64,000 nucleotides of DNA from assembly GCA_008973525.1 (NCBI GenBank), contig WACJ01000041.1:248001-312000 (forward strand), given 5' to 3'. Origin of the DNA: Stenopsyche tienmushanensis. Its lineage: Eukaryota; Arthropoda; Insecta; Trichoptera; Stenopsychidae. The stretch's first letter is position 1, and every line of letters starts with the position of its first letter. Below, piece after piece: positions 31,683-45,600 of this stretch. Below the pieces are notes generated by a model. The model worked only from the letters and a program-made list of their open reading frames with translations. It made no database searches and was not told where the DNA came from. A program made the position numbers and the translations under genes.

Positions 31683-34600
31683 AAAACCTTGTTTTGAGAT
31701 AAACGCTTTTAAAGTTTTGGTTGCAGAAAAAATTCCCAGACACAGCTGTTGAAACACTCGTTATTTTGGGTATTTCCTCCGAAGATCTTCATAAATCGGT
31801 TTCAAAACCTCGTGAACATCCTCAGCTAGAGCAGAAGGATGTTTAAAAGTTTCTATCTGATTGTTTTTCACCACTTTCTTGTACTTGCATCATGAGTCTG
31901 AACAATACGTATGCAGCCGGGTGCTCTCAGGTAGTCACCTAACGGTCGCCCAAAAATATAGTTAGACTCGTCCGATCTTTATGAAATTTCGATATAACAT
32001 TTTTGAAGATATGTTCTTTCAAAATTTAAAATAAAATAAAAATCGATTTTTTTAAATTTGTAAAATGAGAAGACGCCTTAAAGTAAAGTAAAGTATTTTG
32101 AGCAATAAAACTTTTGATGATTTACATTTATTTCAAGCCAATTCTATCTAATGCATAATTCTATAATCATCTTTATCATCATGTATACATATCATTTGCT
32201 TCTCATAACACAAATATCTTGACACCATGTCAAAGGTCACTATATGCTTTGAGCTTCCACTGACCGCAAAATTCATTGATTGGGTGAATATCTTGGAATG
32301 CATAATTCAAATATGTCCCGAAAATCAATTCCAGTTATTGGAGATTGAATTCACACTCCATCAACTGCACCATCGGGGCTTTGGTTGTACGTTACGTAAA
32401 TTACATAATACTCGTAGTTTAATCAGTTTAAAGTCTAAAATCACATAGCAACTATCGGTTTTTTTCCCCAAAATTTATCGCATATTAAGAATATTTTAGC
32501 ATAAAAATATTCAAAGCTTTAAATCCCATCACTGAAACTATTTTGCATCACTCTAAATTACTTGGAAACTGAAATCAAAAATGTCTCAAAATACGATATA
32601 AATTAAACTGCATTATGCTCGTATTTATAATATCTTTCTCTTACCATAAATTATTTAATAATCAATTAATAATCAAATCCCACCGTAGATGAAGTATTTA
32701 TAAACATGATTTTAAATATTATCTTGTAAGTCAGCTGTATATTCATATTTGTGTCTTCGTAGTGTTAAAGTGGATTAATGGATGCTTTGAAATATCTTCT
32801 TCGGCATATATTTATTATGCAGTTCTTAAGTGCTTCATATTTGCAAATGCTTATAAACTTCGTACTAAATTAAAAAATACTTATAAAAAATGATTTATTA
32901 TGAGATAAATAAGCTTTACTCATAAGGAAAAAATCATTTTATCGTTGAAGATATTAATATTAACATTAATTTTGTACATGAGATAAAAATGCACGAATGT
33001 AATGATATTCTTAATGTATTTGATGATTAACATGTATTTGATTCAGTGTTATATAAATATTTATATCTAACATACTACATATAGATCCGCAAGATAAGCA
33101 GAGGAAAAGACGATGTAAGAGAACAAAGTCGTTAAAATATTAAAACACATGATCTATCAAATGTTATCTTATAGAATACATTCACATGAAATATTAAAAT
33201 ACTCATGTTTGAAATCCGGGCAAGTTCGTTAAAAATTTAGATCTGTGAGAAAAATTCAGATTATTGTAGGGAAAGACTATTTAAATGTGATTTATTACGT
33301 AGATGATCTATAAGTGTGTGAAAAGATGAAGATTATTGCATTGCTGTAAATTAATCGCCCTTCTGTGATCTTGAATCTTTACAATGAACCATCTTAATCC
33401 ATGGGCCAATGAACACTTGGGCACATAGTATTTAATATTTTTTTAAAGTCCCACGACAAAAATCCCACAGCTTAATTTTCATGAAGCATGTAATAAAGCA
33501 GTTAATTTTTTCTATGGTTCTGAAAGATTTTCCTTCTCGAGAGTTATATAAAGAAAGCTAACGCACTCGGCATTACTATTACTTTTTTAGTCTCACGAGG
33601 GGTGCTTTTTCTACTCCTTTTTTTTTTCGAAAATATGTCAAATCATAAATCATAAGTCTACAGCATTCACCGTCATAAAACAAAGTTCTGGTACCCTAGA
33701 TTTCAGTTGGAAGTTTGAGTCGCCAAGAGGAAATTTCATACACCTCCGATATAGATAATGCCCAAGGGAGATGAAGAAAGTTTGTATGGGTTCAATTTAC
33801 TTTTGGCAGGGTCTGAGCCATTTACATTTTGATGAATACTGTACGCACCGAACCTTATTTACTATCGATGCCTTATCTTGCCTCGCAAATAAACGGTTTA
33901 TGTACATTCAAAATTTATTGGGGCATCCCGAAATTCGCATGAATTTATAGTCCCGATTTTGAAAACTGCTTGGGGTAGAGGGTGGCCAAGATCTGGATCA
34001 TATTCCAATTTCTCCGCTGCCAACATTAATTCAAAGGGCCGACAAATTATAACCGAGCTCCATTGTGTCCAGGATCATATTCTAATATGACATACGTACT
34101 TTCAGCGATCAAGATAATGCGTAGTGTAATTCGAGTTGTTTAATAGTTATTAACATTGTCATCGATGTTGGCTATAAATATTTTACGTATTTGACTTTCC
34201 AAGGCCTCAATCTTACAAAGTGAGACTAATCTATTCATTGTTTTGGCCTATTCAAATTTTGATCCGTTTACTTTTGACATATTAGCATACTAGATTAACT
34301 CAAATATTCTTAGGGCCCACATTAAAATTTGAATTATATATTCCTCCTGTTACTTTGTGTATTGTATCTACATCCACATGTGTATAAACTGATGTTAAAA
34401 TCATTTAATATAAACTCAGGTTTACAGGCTCCTTTCAAATGCAATTATATGGTTACGGAATTATCATTGCATATTTGAAATAAACAGAAATGCGTCACAC
34501 AATATTGAATTTATTTTATCATTCATATTTATCAAATTCAGATTTCTTCAGAATACCATAAAAAAGAGTTTTTCTGACACAATCCCTTATTTACCTCCAG

Positions 34601-35056
34601 AATATATTTTGTTATTGTGTCCTATCCGTTGATTGTACATAGGATTTCCATAGGAGATTTTCCCTAAAAATGAAGGATTTTATACACAGTTTTCTCATCG
34701 CCTCCTACACATAGTATGCATAACTAAAATAAGTTCACATATTATTTTGAAAATACATCAATCTATATATCACATATAGCTATTTATGTACTGTAATAAT
34801 CACTAATACCTATTAGTTTTTCATCTCATTACATTGAAGACCCCAGTTGGCATTTGATCATAAAAAACAATTTAAGTGTTCCCACGGATGTCCTAGAGAC
34901 AACAAATTTTATAAATTGCAATGTATAAAATTGAATTGTAAAATGTGAAGACCGTAAACTTTTTTCCATTGAAAATACAATAAATCTTAAATAATAATAC
35001 AATAAACCTGATTTAATCCTATTGAGATCTTGAGAAGAAAAATATTGATGTTTGAG
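31683..35056. other. Long anonymous AT-rich stretch
   Basis: About 3.4 kb without a recognised gene, RNA or element on either strand. Confidence 0.5.
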
Positions 35057-35058
35057 TA

Positions 35059-35253
35059 CAGTCAATCCTTCTATAGCGTCGAGATAGTGAACACACTAGA
35101 AAAAAACGCTATAAAAAGCTAGGCACCTATGATTAGTTTATTAACAAATGCAAGTGACTAACACGCGTGAGGTGGCATTGACCCTCCGTATTTTACCCGT
35201 TGCTTTCATAATGGATATTGCAATTGAAGTAGACGCTATAAGAGGATTGACTG
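35059..35253. mobile_element. TA-flanked miniature inverted-repeat element
   Basis: It begins CAGTCAATCCTTCTATAGCG and ends, read inward, CAGTCAATCCTCTTATAGCG, a 23-bp inverted repeat with a small difference. TA lies on both sides (35057-35058 and 35254-35255). At 195 bp it has no coding capacity. The CAGT start and TA target fit the Tc1/mariner/pogo superfamily. Its sequence differs from that of the element at 24226. Confidence 0.85.
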
Positions 35254-35366
35254 TATTTATAATATTAGTAATAAAATCTTCAATATTTAGGAGGCGAAAT
35301 AAATGGAATGTTTTCAGTTGTTCGTGTTTCAAATCAGAACTTCGAACCGAAACTGTTTGTTGCTTG

Positions 35367-35411
35367 CATCCCATTTTATGTTAAACAAGCTGTTTAACAT
35401 AAAATGGGATG
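35367..35411. repeat. Perfect 21-bp hairpin
   Basis: Bases 35367-35387 (CATCCCATTTTATGTTAAAC plus A) are exactly complementary in inverse to 35391-35411, with a 3-base loop AGC. It lies at the outer edge of the LTR-like copy that follows. No terminator function is expected in a eukaryote. It may be two element ends abutting head to head, or a recent inverted duplication. Confidence 0.85.
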
Positions 35412-35744
35412 ACCGCGTTAGCGCACGGGTCCGTTCTTCTGTCGGACCATGATGTTGCTGGACAAATGGATGGAAATAAATGGGCGTCGAATAGATAGAC
35501 TCTTCTTTAAATAACTATTTATTCGACGTGAGAGAGAGATTTGGCTGCAGGAGGGACGACCTTCCGCAGCCAAGGCTAACCGACGACTCTCCCGACTCCC
35601 ACCTCCTGCGCGTCACTACCTAATCGGCAATGGTGCACGTTCAAGAAGCGATTTGTCAGTATGGAGGTGCAATGTTTCCGTAGGGCCACAAGAGATGGCG
35701 CTGTTAAAATAACACATTGCACCTGAAGAGAGACGGAAGATGTC
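35391..35744 (-). repeat. LTR-like repeat, copy 2 (inverted)
   Basis: The part 35529-35744 is the inverted counterpart of 23797-24020. Reading the minus strand, it continues past the CT-rich tract through an AATAAA-containing block and a CTATTCGACGCCC block to end near 35391 in ...TATGTTAAACA. The fragment at 11244 shares the AATAAA and CTATTCGA blocks. An internal AATAAA and a final CA fit an LTR, but no internal coding region or primer-binding site was recognised. Confidence 0.5.
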
Positions 35745-35784
35745 CGTAAACATCAACCTTCAATTTAGCAACTAGATCTCTCTC

Positions 35785-35850
35785 TATTCTGACGCCGCGT
35801 AATAGGAAAATCGTAATAGGAAACCGCGTTTATTGAGGGCCAAATGGTTC
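35785..35850 (-). repeat. Tigger-type end fragment
   Basis: Contains GACGCCGCGTAATAGGAAAA and AACCGCGTTTATTGAGG. The same block closes both hAT relic copies (about 23485-23540 and 39390-39440). In inverse it reads CCTCAATAAACGCGGTTTCC, the general form of Tigger/pogo terminal sequences. Confidence 0.4.
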
Positions 35851-37636
35851 CAAAATCCTCAAACTAAAATTGCGTCAAGGACCTCTCAAGTGCTAAATCC
35901 GCAAACAAACTATTCTGTGGGTTTCTATGTAAAATTGATGCTATGATGCCCATGTTAGCCTTTTACTTTGACTCCTCTAATTTAAAGCATACTGGATAAA
36001 TAAGACGAGGATTTGAGATAATATCAATTATATAAAAATTAAATTATTGTTGCAAAACAATCATTTATACGTGGCCCTGCCCTATTTATTGGTAGCTTGT
36101 GTTTATTTTTTAAGAGAACAAAACAAATATTTTCTGAATTTAAACCACAAAATGAATTTGAACAAGAATAATAAGAACATACTGAAATTGAAACTTTTAC
36201 GGAATTATAATTAGGTTTGTAAATTTTAAGTATGGTACTATTAAATAAGTTATTGTTTCCTATTTTGTAAGAAAATTTCTCCTTCTTAAGATCTACATAA
36301 GATACTTTTTTGGAGAAAAAATATCTCATGTGGTGGTTTCTACGCTGGGATTGGATATTTTGTGTAAAAGTAATGATCTATAAATAAATAGCAATTTTAC
36401 CATAGCATTTTAGTGCTATTTTAATTAATGTTGTAAAACCATCCACTCATAGTAATTGTTTGACTTTATGAATCGCATCAATGTTTATTTTTAAGTTCCA
36501 ATAAATCTAAGAAAGATCTGCATTAAGAAGACCGATTGAAAATATTAGTACTTTCGATCTGCGAAATTTGTTTTATACGGTGAAATTTTAAAACTTTAAA
36601 ATAAAAGTCCACGATCTAAACTATTATATTAAAACTTGATGGTTAATATAAATGAAAAATATTTTCGAAAATCTTCTTATGATAAAAATATCCAACGTTG
36701 CAGGGCTTAATAATGGGGTTAAGTCGACTAAATATTGGCGCGTTCGCCTCGTTCGGTTTTTCTTCGCCAGCAGAGAAGATATATTAAATTGATTTCCAGG
36801 CACACAAAGAAGATGTTAATAAAAAATTATTACAACCATTTTCCGAGAAGCTACCTGCGAGCCCAAAAAAATGTATAGGCCGCGTAATGCTCGCGTACAC
36901 GATATTACCTGCGATACACCACCACCTGTATGGAAAATATACGAAAGGTTCACCATAAAAGTATCCGGTTTTATCAACGATAAAAATGCTCAACGTCCTT
37001 TTTTTCTACCGTGGGACTAAAACTTATGACGCATCCTAAAAGCTAGGGGACACAGCATAAAATATTACGCCTCTTCGGCGGGACAAATTTACATAAAATA
37101 GTAAGATATGTGTTCGTCCTGCATACGGTTGACTTCGTGCCATTTGCCCTCATTTATCACAAAGACTCCCACTGATCAAAATATCAAAAATACAGTAGAA
37201 CGAGACGACGGAGAAGACTCGGCCTAATAAATGTCCTTTAAAAATCAAAAAAGCTGATAAAAATGACAAAAAATCAACCCTTGCGTCATACGCGTTTGAT
37301 TGACACATGCCACGGGCCCGGATATGGCATAGTATCGATCCAGATGCCTTTATTCCCGAATTCTCATACTATATTAAGCGACCTCTTCTTATATATAACC
37401 TGTATAATTAATGTTAAGGGTCATTTATAAATTCGCTCTTAAGGGACTTAAATTCATGCCACTATGATTAATTGAAAAATTAAAAAATCATTAAGATATC
37501 ATTTTCTTATTCTTAATATGTAAATGTTTATTTATAAAATGACTGTCCCTTTTGTTTTTAATCCTTTTAATTTGAGAGCTTTATTTGTATTGTATTTGCA
37601 TAGTAAATGACTAATTATGATATGGAAAAAAAATAA
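35851..37636. other. Anonymous intergenic DNA
   Basis: No supported gene. A 96-codon minus-strand frame at 36039-36329 has no recognisable motif. The part 36700-37420 is GC-richer but contains no convincing frame. Confidence 0.5.
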
Positions 37637-37638
37637 TA

Positions 37639-38230
37639 TTGGGTCGTCCTGAAATAAATCCATTATTTTCGCATACTCTCGTTTGAGTTCAGTTTGTGAC
37701 TTGACACTGAAAACTTGTAGTACGATTCATCAGCTTTATTTTTTGTGTCATAAATCTTATTTTATTAATAAAGGTCAACATGGCAAAGCCAGAAATTAAC
37801 GAAGAACATATTCGATATTGTAGGCTTTCTAAGAAACAAACCCCTGTTCCAATACTCAAATCAAGAATGACAACTCAAAAAGAGCTTTAAGTCTTTGGCA
37901 GAATTTCACTGGAGGTATTTATAATAAATTTCTAAGTCGTATAAAACGATAACTACTGAAGCTTATTGTCAATAATTAAACACGCCCCAACAAAAACTTT
38001 AAAAACTGCGAGAAAAATCAACCAACTAAACTGGAAATTTAAATTATAAAACAAACAAAACATAAACCATCTAGTTTTTATAAGAAGGGAGTAGCAAATA
38101 TACAGGAAATACAGAGTTTAGTTATTAATAATGAAAGTGATCATATTTTATACTGATTTGTGTAAAAATAATGAAAAAAAAGTTTTGAGCAAAAAAATAA
38201 TAATAATGGATTTCTTTCGGTATAACCTAG
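37639..38230 (+). mobile_element. Internally deleted mariner element
   Basis: The left end starts TTGGGTCGTCCTGAAATAAA and the right end, read inward, CTAGGTTATACCGAAAGAAA. Both continue into ATCCATTATT, so about 35 bp form diverged inverted repeats. TA flanks each side (37637-37638 and 38231-38232). The ends are of the mariner kind and clearly different from those of the 20156 copy. At 592 bp it is about half of a full element. It keeps only a transposase N-terminus. Confidence 0.75.
37780..37890 (+). pseudogene. mariner transposase N-terminal stub
   Basis: An ATG at 37780, preceded by a purine-rich AGGTCAAC context, opens a 36-codon frame starting MAKPEINEEHIRYCRLSKKQ and closed by TAA at 37888. 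Its position, about 140 bp inside the element, fits the start of a mariner transposase. It is too short to include the helix-turn-helix or any catalytic residue. The assignment comes mainly from the mariner-type ends. Confidence 0.5.
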
Positions 38231-38539
38231 TAATCAGTAATTCAAAGTAGTCAATTTATCAAAAAAAAATGTTTTCAAAAATAACTCCATAAAATACTTT
38301 AAATAGGGTTATATTATTTTCTTTCTTCGAATAAAATCGCTTGATCAAAAATTTAAATTTTTGAAAATCAGACTGACAAGAAAATTATTAAACTTTTAAT
38401 CTTCACGAATTATTTACATTTCGATTAAATAAACATATCAAAATTTTAAAGCAGTGAATGGTTATGTTAAATTGAAGATATGCTCAGATCATGATTTAGC
38501 CCAGAACTGTCTAAATCAAGACTAAACAAACATTACTCT

Positions 38540-39460
38540 TCCGAATGATAAGGAAGATTCTTGTGTCTTTGGGATAAAGCTTATGAAGTAGAATAATGAT
38601 GCTTGGCTACTTATTTATTTCACCCCTTGATATTCAATAAGTCTTCATCGAAACCAAGTTGTAATATAAATCGTTAATTAACATCGAAATTTCCAATAAA
38701 AGTGGAATTTGGTATATTTTTGCTGTGAAGGAAAAGACAAAATAATCTGCTCGATATGTAACAATGCTATTAATGTACCAAAATTATATAACATTAAACG
38801 TTACTATGAACAACATAAATCAAAATATGATAATAACGAAGGATTAATGTGACAAGAAAGGCTAAAAGAGGTCAAGTTGGAATTGAAAAAACAACAATTA
38901 ATATTTCCAGCAACGGTGCATACAAACTGCATCTTATCAGAATTGATAACTAAACACTCCAAACCTGAAACTGAAGGTAATTTCGCAAATCTTTATCCGG
39001 AAAATTTGAAACATTTTCAAGCAATCGATTTGTCTCGAAATACAGTTGCAGAACGAATTACTGATTTAGCCACCAATTTAAGTGATCAGATCAAACCAAA
39101 ATCATCTAGTTTCCATGTATGAAATGAAAGAAGCCTCCGTCCAGATCCAAGCATACACAAGGCTCATCTTGGGTCAGTTTTGAAAGGAATCACTGCTAGC
39201 AGTATTGTCTCTAAAGTAGAAAAGATAGTAGCGGAGAAGAGATGCCAAGTATCAGGAAGAAAATATTAAATCGTCCTTTTTCATTTCTGCCCAAGAAAGT
39301 ACTCAAAGAATATGTTCTTCCTTTGAAAAACCGCATGTAGAAATCGTGTTTGAAATACCATCAATTGAAAAACTAGGTCTTTTCTGTGCTCTGATGCCGC
39401 GTTAAAGTGAAATCGTAATAGGAAACCGCTCTTATCGAGGACCGAATGGATCCAGGGGAC
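38540..39460 (+). mobile_element. hAT relic, copy 2
   Basis: Aligned by eye with 22911-23560. It starts with the same TTCCGAATGATAAGGAAGAT-like block and ends with the same GCCGCGTTAAAGTGAAATCG block. It carries a BED finger and the helical region of a hAT transposase (38703-39122) but no catalytic domain. Its 3' side at 39419-39475 forms an imperfect palindrome (GGAAACCGCTCTTATCGAGG against CCTCTATAAGTGTGGTTTC). No 8-bp target duplication could be assigned. Confidence 0.65.
38703..39122 (+). pseudogene. hAT transposase N-terminal half (BED finger, ZBED5/GTF2IRD2-like)
   Basis: One frame reads through 38703-39122 with a single TGA at 38850. The first part, CEGKDKIICSICNNAINVPK followed by YNIKRYYEQHKSKY, is a BED zinc finger with the Cys pair and His residues in the right order. 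The second part, SELITKHSKPETEG and LSRNTVAERITDLATNLSDQ, is the helical segment that precedes the RNase H-like domain in hAT transposases related to ZBED5 and GTF2IRD2. The TGA replaces a residue between the finger and the coiled region. Nothing resembling the catalytic D...E core follows, so the protein is truncated. Copy 1 (23060-23290) has nine or so residues (FIKESLIKF) that are missing here. Confidence 0.75.
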
Positions 39461-41641
39461 CTCTATAAGTGTGGTTTCAATAAAAAAAAATAAAGAGGAT
39501 CAATATCACATAAATTAATATTAAAAAAAAATCCATTGCGCTGATAAAAGTAAAAAAGTATTTATCACAATTGAATTTGAACACAGTTTGTTTCGAAATC
39601 TTGAACACAGAATTTAAATTATTTTTCGTTGAAAGTTCGTGGTGTAGTTCGCAGATCATAGTGTTAAATTATATGGTACCATCTTCAAATATTTCAATCC
39701 AATTAAATGTTCAGCGGAAGCATCCAAGAAAGTCCAACTTGCTATGAAATTATGGCTGTAATTTGAGATGTTCGTCGGTAACGCAGGCCACTGTAATATT
39801 ACAGCAGTGTGTTATGTTTGGCAGAAACACTCGAGAACAAGTCTTAAACAACTTAATCTAATAACGCAATATGATACAGCACTCGTTCCGGCATCTTTGA
39901 AATTATATTTATAGTACGAGGAGCTCGTGATGGTACGTACTTTGAAATCAAATTATATGCCGGAACAATAATATTCGTATTTATTTTTTATACAAGACAT
40001 GCGGTTATGTATAAATAGTCGTTTTGTGCACCACGGTTGATGTTTACCATCCTGTTTATTCAGTGGGGCACTATGTTTTATTAGACAAGTATTTGCTCGA
40101 GGGCCGCATGCCAACGCCGTTGAACGGCCGTTATCGTCACGTGACGTGCCGTAACCCTAAAGGCACGCCTGGGGTCAGATTCGGCCGGGACAATTGTTAG
40201 TGGGCTCGTGCGGATAAGGGTGGAAAGATTAGTGAACAGACCATAAAACGTTCATTAGATGTGGCCAATTTCGCTTTACGCGAACGCGTAAATACATGGA
40301 TGAAGGAACAAACATCCGGTCGTTTCGTCGTATGGCCTTTGATCAGTGATTTGGGCCATCGACGTCCATGATCTAGTAAAACTATCCTATCATTATCCTC
40401 GATATACAACAGAACGGCTTCAAAACCGCACTTACGATCATTGTATTACCAAGTACGACATGGATAATAAATAAACAAATAACATCCCTATTTGTGCAGA
40501 ACGTCGATATATCATCATTGTCGACACTTATGAAAAGTTCTAACCTCGATATATCGTCTTGTACGCGATGGTGTCTTACTATTCATCTGTCAGTAACTCA
40601 ACGATACTTTCAGTATTTCAGTATATTTACTATAATAATATCTCGATTTGGCATTAATTTAATACACACACAGTAGAGGCGGCACCTCCAAGTGTCAATT
40701 GGAGTTTCACTTTACGTGAGGTTTGCGCCAATATATTCTACCTATACAAACTCAACTTCAAAAATAAAATGCGTGGATGGAGATAAATTGTATGAGTTAT
40801 GCATGCAAATTTCTCAATATTTTTATCAATCGCATCTTGTGCCAAAACTTTTGCCGCCTCCCCGTCCACGTTCGACAGAATGCCGTCTGCATATTTCGAC
40901 CACCCCCGCCAATATTAAGGGGTGTGAAAAGTCAGAGCCGGTTTTTCACCCTCGCCGTGATCCGGCAGCGACGACAGCAAACCAAATTAAGCGCCAGACG
41001 CCCTAGGCCAAAAGTCGAATTGGGGCAGACGAACGGGAAAATTGCACTTTAGCATATCTCACGTGCAAAATTCTGGACGAGCTGTGGTAATAGGATAAGT
41101 AATTGATTTAGCATCCTGTATAAGCTGTTCCAGCACCAAGCGATCGGGACGCCCAGAATAAATTTAGGGCAGCAGGTTGATTTGGCAATGTAACTGGGTT
41201 TGAACTCCCCGTTTAATTTATGCGCTAACATTTGAGCTTGACATTATCACTGTGCTAAAATGCCTTTATAAACAGAATTCCATAATATTTTCGATCATAT
41301 CATTATATTCATTGAAAACCAATATTTAAAAAATAGCATATTTTATAGGAATGGAAACTAATCCATATTAACAATCATAAATATTAAAATATATACAAAA
41401 TCATTCCTATTTTATCCCCTTTTCTATTATTTATAGCAGGGATGGTCTTGACTTTGAAAATTCACCATAATAACACTTATTTTTTTGAAAAGTATTTCTA
41501 TGACATCCCATTAATTTAAATTTTTATGATGAATATCTTCTTTGAATCGCCAATGTACCAAGTTATGTTATTTGAAAGCATAATTATCGATACTAATTGC
41601 AATTAATTTCTATTATATAACATCATTCTGGAATATAGATA
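39461..41641. other. Anonymous intergenic DNA with a GC-richer island
   Basis: Nothing recognisable. The interval 40060-41250 is visibly richer in GC and CpG (for example CACGTGACGTG near 40139) but has only short overlapping frames with no family signature. Confidence 0.5.
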
Positions 41642-41649
41642 GTATAGGG

Positions 41650-42644
<995 letters not shown>

Positions 42645-42652
42645 GTATAAAG

Positions 42653-45600
42653 GAAAACACTGGAAGAATTGGGATTTCAACCTTACATACCAGCATATGC
42701 AGAAAACTTTTAGGGGAAGGTTTAATACTTAACGTCTTCGGGAGAGCAAAAGTGATGCTTAAGCTTTGGCTGAAAGAAGAAACTTCTTCCTCACTATCAT
42801 CGAGCTAGCCATTTGAATGATGTGTAAAATATCCTTCATTTTAAAATTTCTTGAAAGCAAGTATCCCTTCATAGGGTTCATGGACCCCACTTTATCTAAA
42901 TATGCTCTAGAGATGTTTCTCAGCTTAAGAGCAACTTCCTTGTATGTATTTACATTGAAATATTTTTCTGTATATGTTCTTGAATTATGCAGTAATTATT
43001 ATTTATATTATAACTTGTACTTAAATCTTGATTAGATATCTTAAACTATAAAATATTATTAAACTCAAATTGAAAAATTACAAACCTCTCGAGAAGTAAT
43101 GATTGATTGAGCTTTTGATTAAAGCTTTGAATTGATTGAGCTTTTGATGCAAGATGAACTTTTGAAAAATTCTGCATTGATGTAAGTATTCAGTACCTAG
43201 AAAGAAATAAAAACAATTTTTAATTCAAACTATAATATAAAGGTATAATAAAAAATAATCAAAAATAACCACAATAAATCTCAATAACTGATAGCTTCTT
43301 TTCATCGAAGAGACTTTTTTTACATCCATTTCGTACGAACATGAAATCTATACTTCTTTTGATGTGGTTTAACTTATCAAAGGAGTTTTTATTCAAGACC
43401 GTAAAGTTTACTTTTAATTCAACACCCGACGTTCCAGCACCATATTTTCTTTACACATTTTTTTCTCCAGTCTCGACTAAACAAAGAGCGTCGTTCGAAA
43501 AAAGTACTCCATTGAGGGAAAAAAATACAAAAGGACTATTAAAGGTTATTTTTCATATTAATATAACATTCAGCAGAGCGTAAATATATTTTTATAAATT
43601 CGTGCGAAGAAATTTGGATGGATATGGGAGAGCGTTCGCGCAAATATCCATCTCTCGGTGAAAAAAATGCCTAGAAATGAGACTACAGGGTGACCCACAT
43701 TTGCTGACAAATGTTTTACCAGGCATTTGCATAAATAAATAAGAATTGTATGAAAAGGTTCTCGGCTACGTTCCTGAATAAACAGTCTAATATAGCCGGC
43801 AAGTTGAACGAGTGACGGAAAGATGGAAGAGGCAAATTTTCCAAAATGTATTTCCTCGTACAACTTCCACTGTATCTTGCGGATATTTTTTTACTATTTT
43901 CCTGAAAGGTTATTTATATTTTCATTTCTTGCTTTTTTCACCATAAACACCGTCCTTGCTGAAAAAATAAATGATGAATGAAAATATTTACATATGCATA
44001 TATTTCACATACTTCATGGCATCCGTAGCAGGATTCGTAGAACGCCCTGAGGTGTTTACGGAAAAAAGTCGTAACACTGAACTAATGCATTAAACATAAG
44101 ACGTATAGAAGAGGTCGTAAAAACGTTACAAGAAAAAATACACACAGAGTAAAAATATAAATTCGATGTGTATCCGTTGAAAAATTTGGGCAGAAGGGTT
44201 TTATGGACGTCGAGGCCAGAATTGCTCACTGGAATGCCTTATATTTTGATATTGGTCACAATGAACGTTTTTCATGCCAAGATGTTAATTTGCTCTTCAT
44301 ACGGGCCAAGTTTATTTTATTTTTGGACGTGTGGAAAATATAACATCTCTCTTCAATAAAAAAAAATAAAATATTTGGATTTGATACTTCACAACAGGAA
44401 TATTTGGTCTGTAAATACCTTAGCAAATTGTTTAAAACATGAAAATAAATATCATTGCATAATCATCACTTTACCTTTTTCATATTCATTTAAATATTAA
44501 ATTGTTAATCACAATTCAACAATATAAGTAGATTTTTTGATATCTTTGACCAAATGTTTGATATTTTTGTTTGTTTGATTTGTCAAGAAGGTTTTTAAAT
44601 TAACATAACCGTTATTTGTATGCAAAATTTGTTTTGCAAGACATTTAACGGAATGCACCATATTGGCGCATATGAAGCAGGACCGTGGGGTGCAGTTTTT
44701 AGCTTGATATAAAATATTTCATCATTCATCAAATAAACTAATCTTTATTTGCTTGCCCAATTTGTAATATTGGATTTAAAAGCCACAATATTGCTTGATA
44801 GTGAATGAATACGATTTTACTGAGAAAATTCATTAGGTTTTGAATAGATTTTCAAAAAGCGCCGTATATCTTTTCTTTGATAGATCTTTTGAATGGTCTC
44901 CATACCTCGTTTAGGGCGTGATTATTTACTTATAATTCAATAAATCTAAATAGATTCATTCAAAGGCCGTCTATTGCATTTTTTATATTGGAAGCTAATG
45001 TCTTTTGCGTAGGATATTGAATGATTAAAGGATCAAACTTAAAAAGTATCTGCTTTTTTATATAATTTGATGGAGGAAAAATTATTTAAACGCATACATT
45101 TTCAAAACAACCTGATAGTTGAAATCGTGAGAAGTAATCACCTGAAATTCTTGCATTTCCTTTTGTATCAACAATTAACAATGTCTTTAATTAAATCGCT
45201 TAATTTATTCCCAACGAGCTTTCAATACAAACAATTAGGAACAGAGGTTACTCCCTTTATAACACGAAATTGTAGTAAATATCTACGTTAATTTTGTTTA
45301 ATTAAATTTTACATCAGTCGGCGATCCTTAAATGGTTCGAATGACGAAATCCAATTCAATTCCATAGCATTCTTCGTTGAGATCTCAGTACAATTTAAAG
45401 TACAAAGCTTGAATTCGTGCCCTGATATATTTTTAAATTAATTAAGGTCGGTTCGAGTCGGACTGCGGTTCAGAGCCGAATTCAGCTTTTGAAGGAGCAA
45501 AAAGAAAGGACTGTGCAGCAGAAGTAATGGCGCGGAACTTCAGCAGGAAGAAACAGTCCGTCTTTCAGATACAAGATTAAGCTTTTTCTTTCTAACGGCC

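Noticed and set aside
38890..39122. Host ZBED5 or GTF2IRD2-like gene
   Set aside because: The sequence has a stop, lacks the catalytic domain, is duplicated at 23 kb with a different set of deletions, and is better explained as a hAT transposon relic.
41180..41225. Possible T-arm motif (GTTTGAACTCCCC)
   Set aside because: The stem does not pair on either strand and no other tRNA parts are present.
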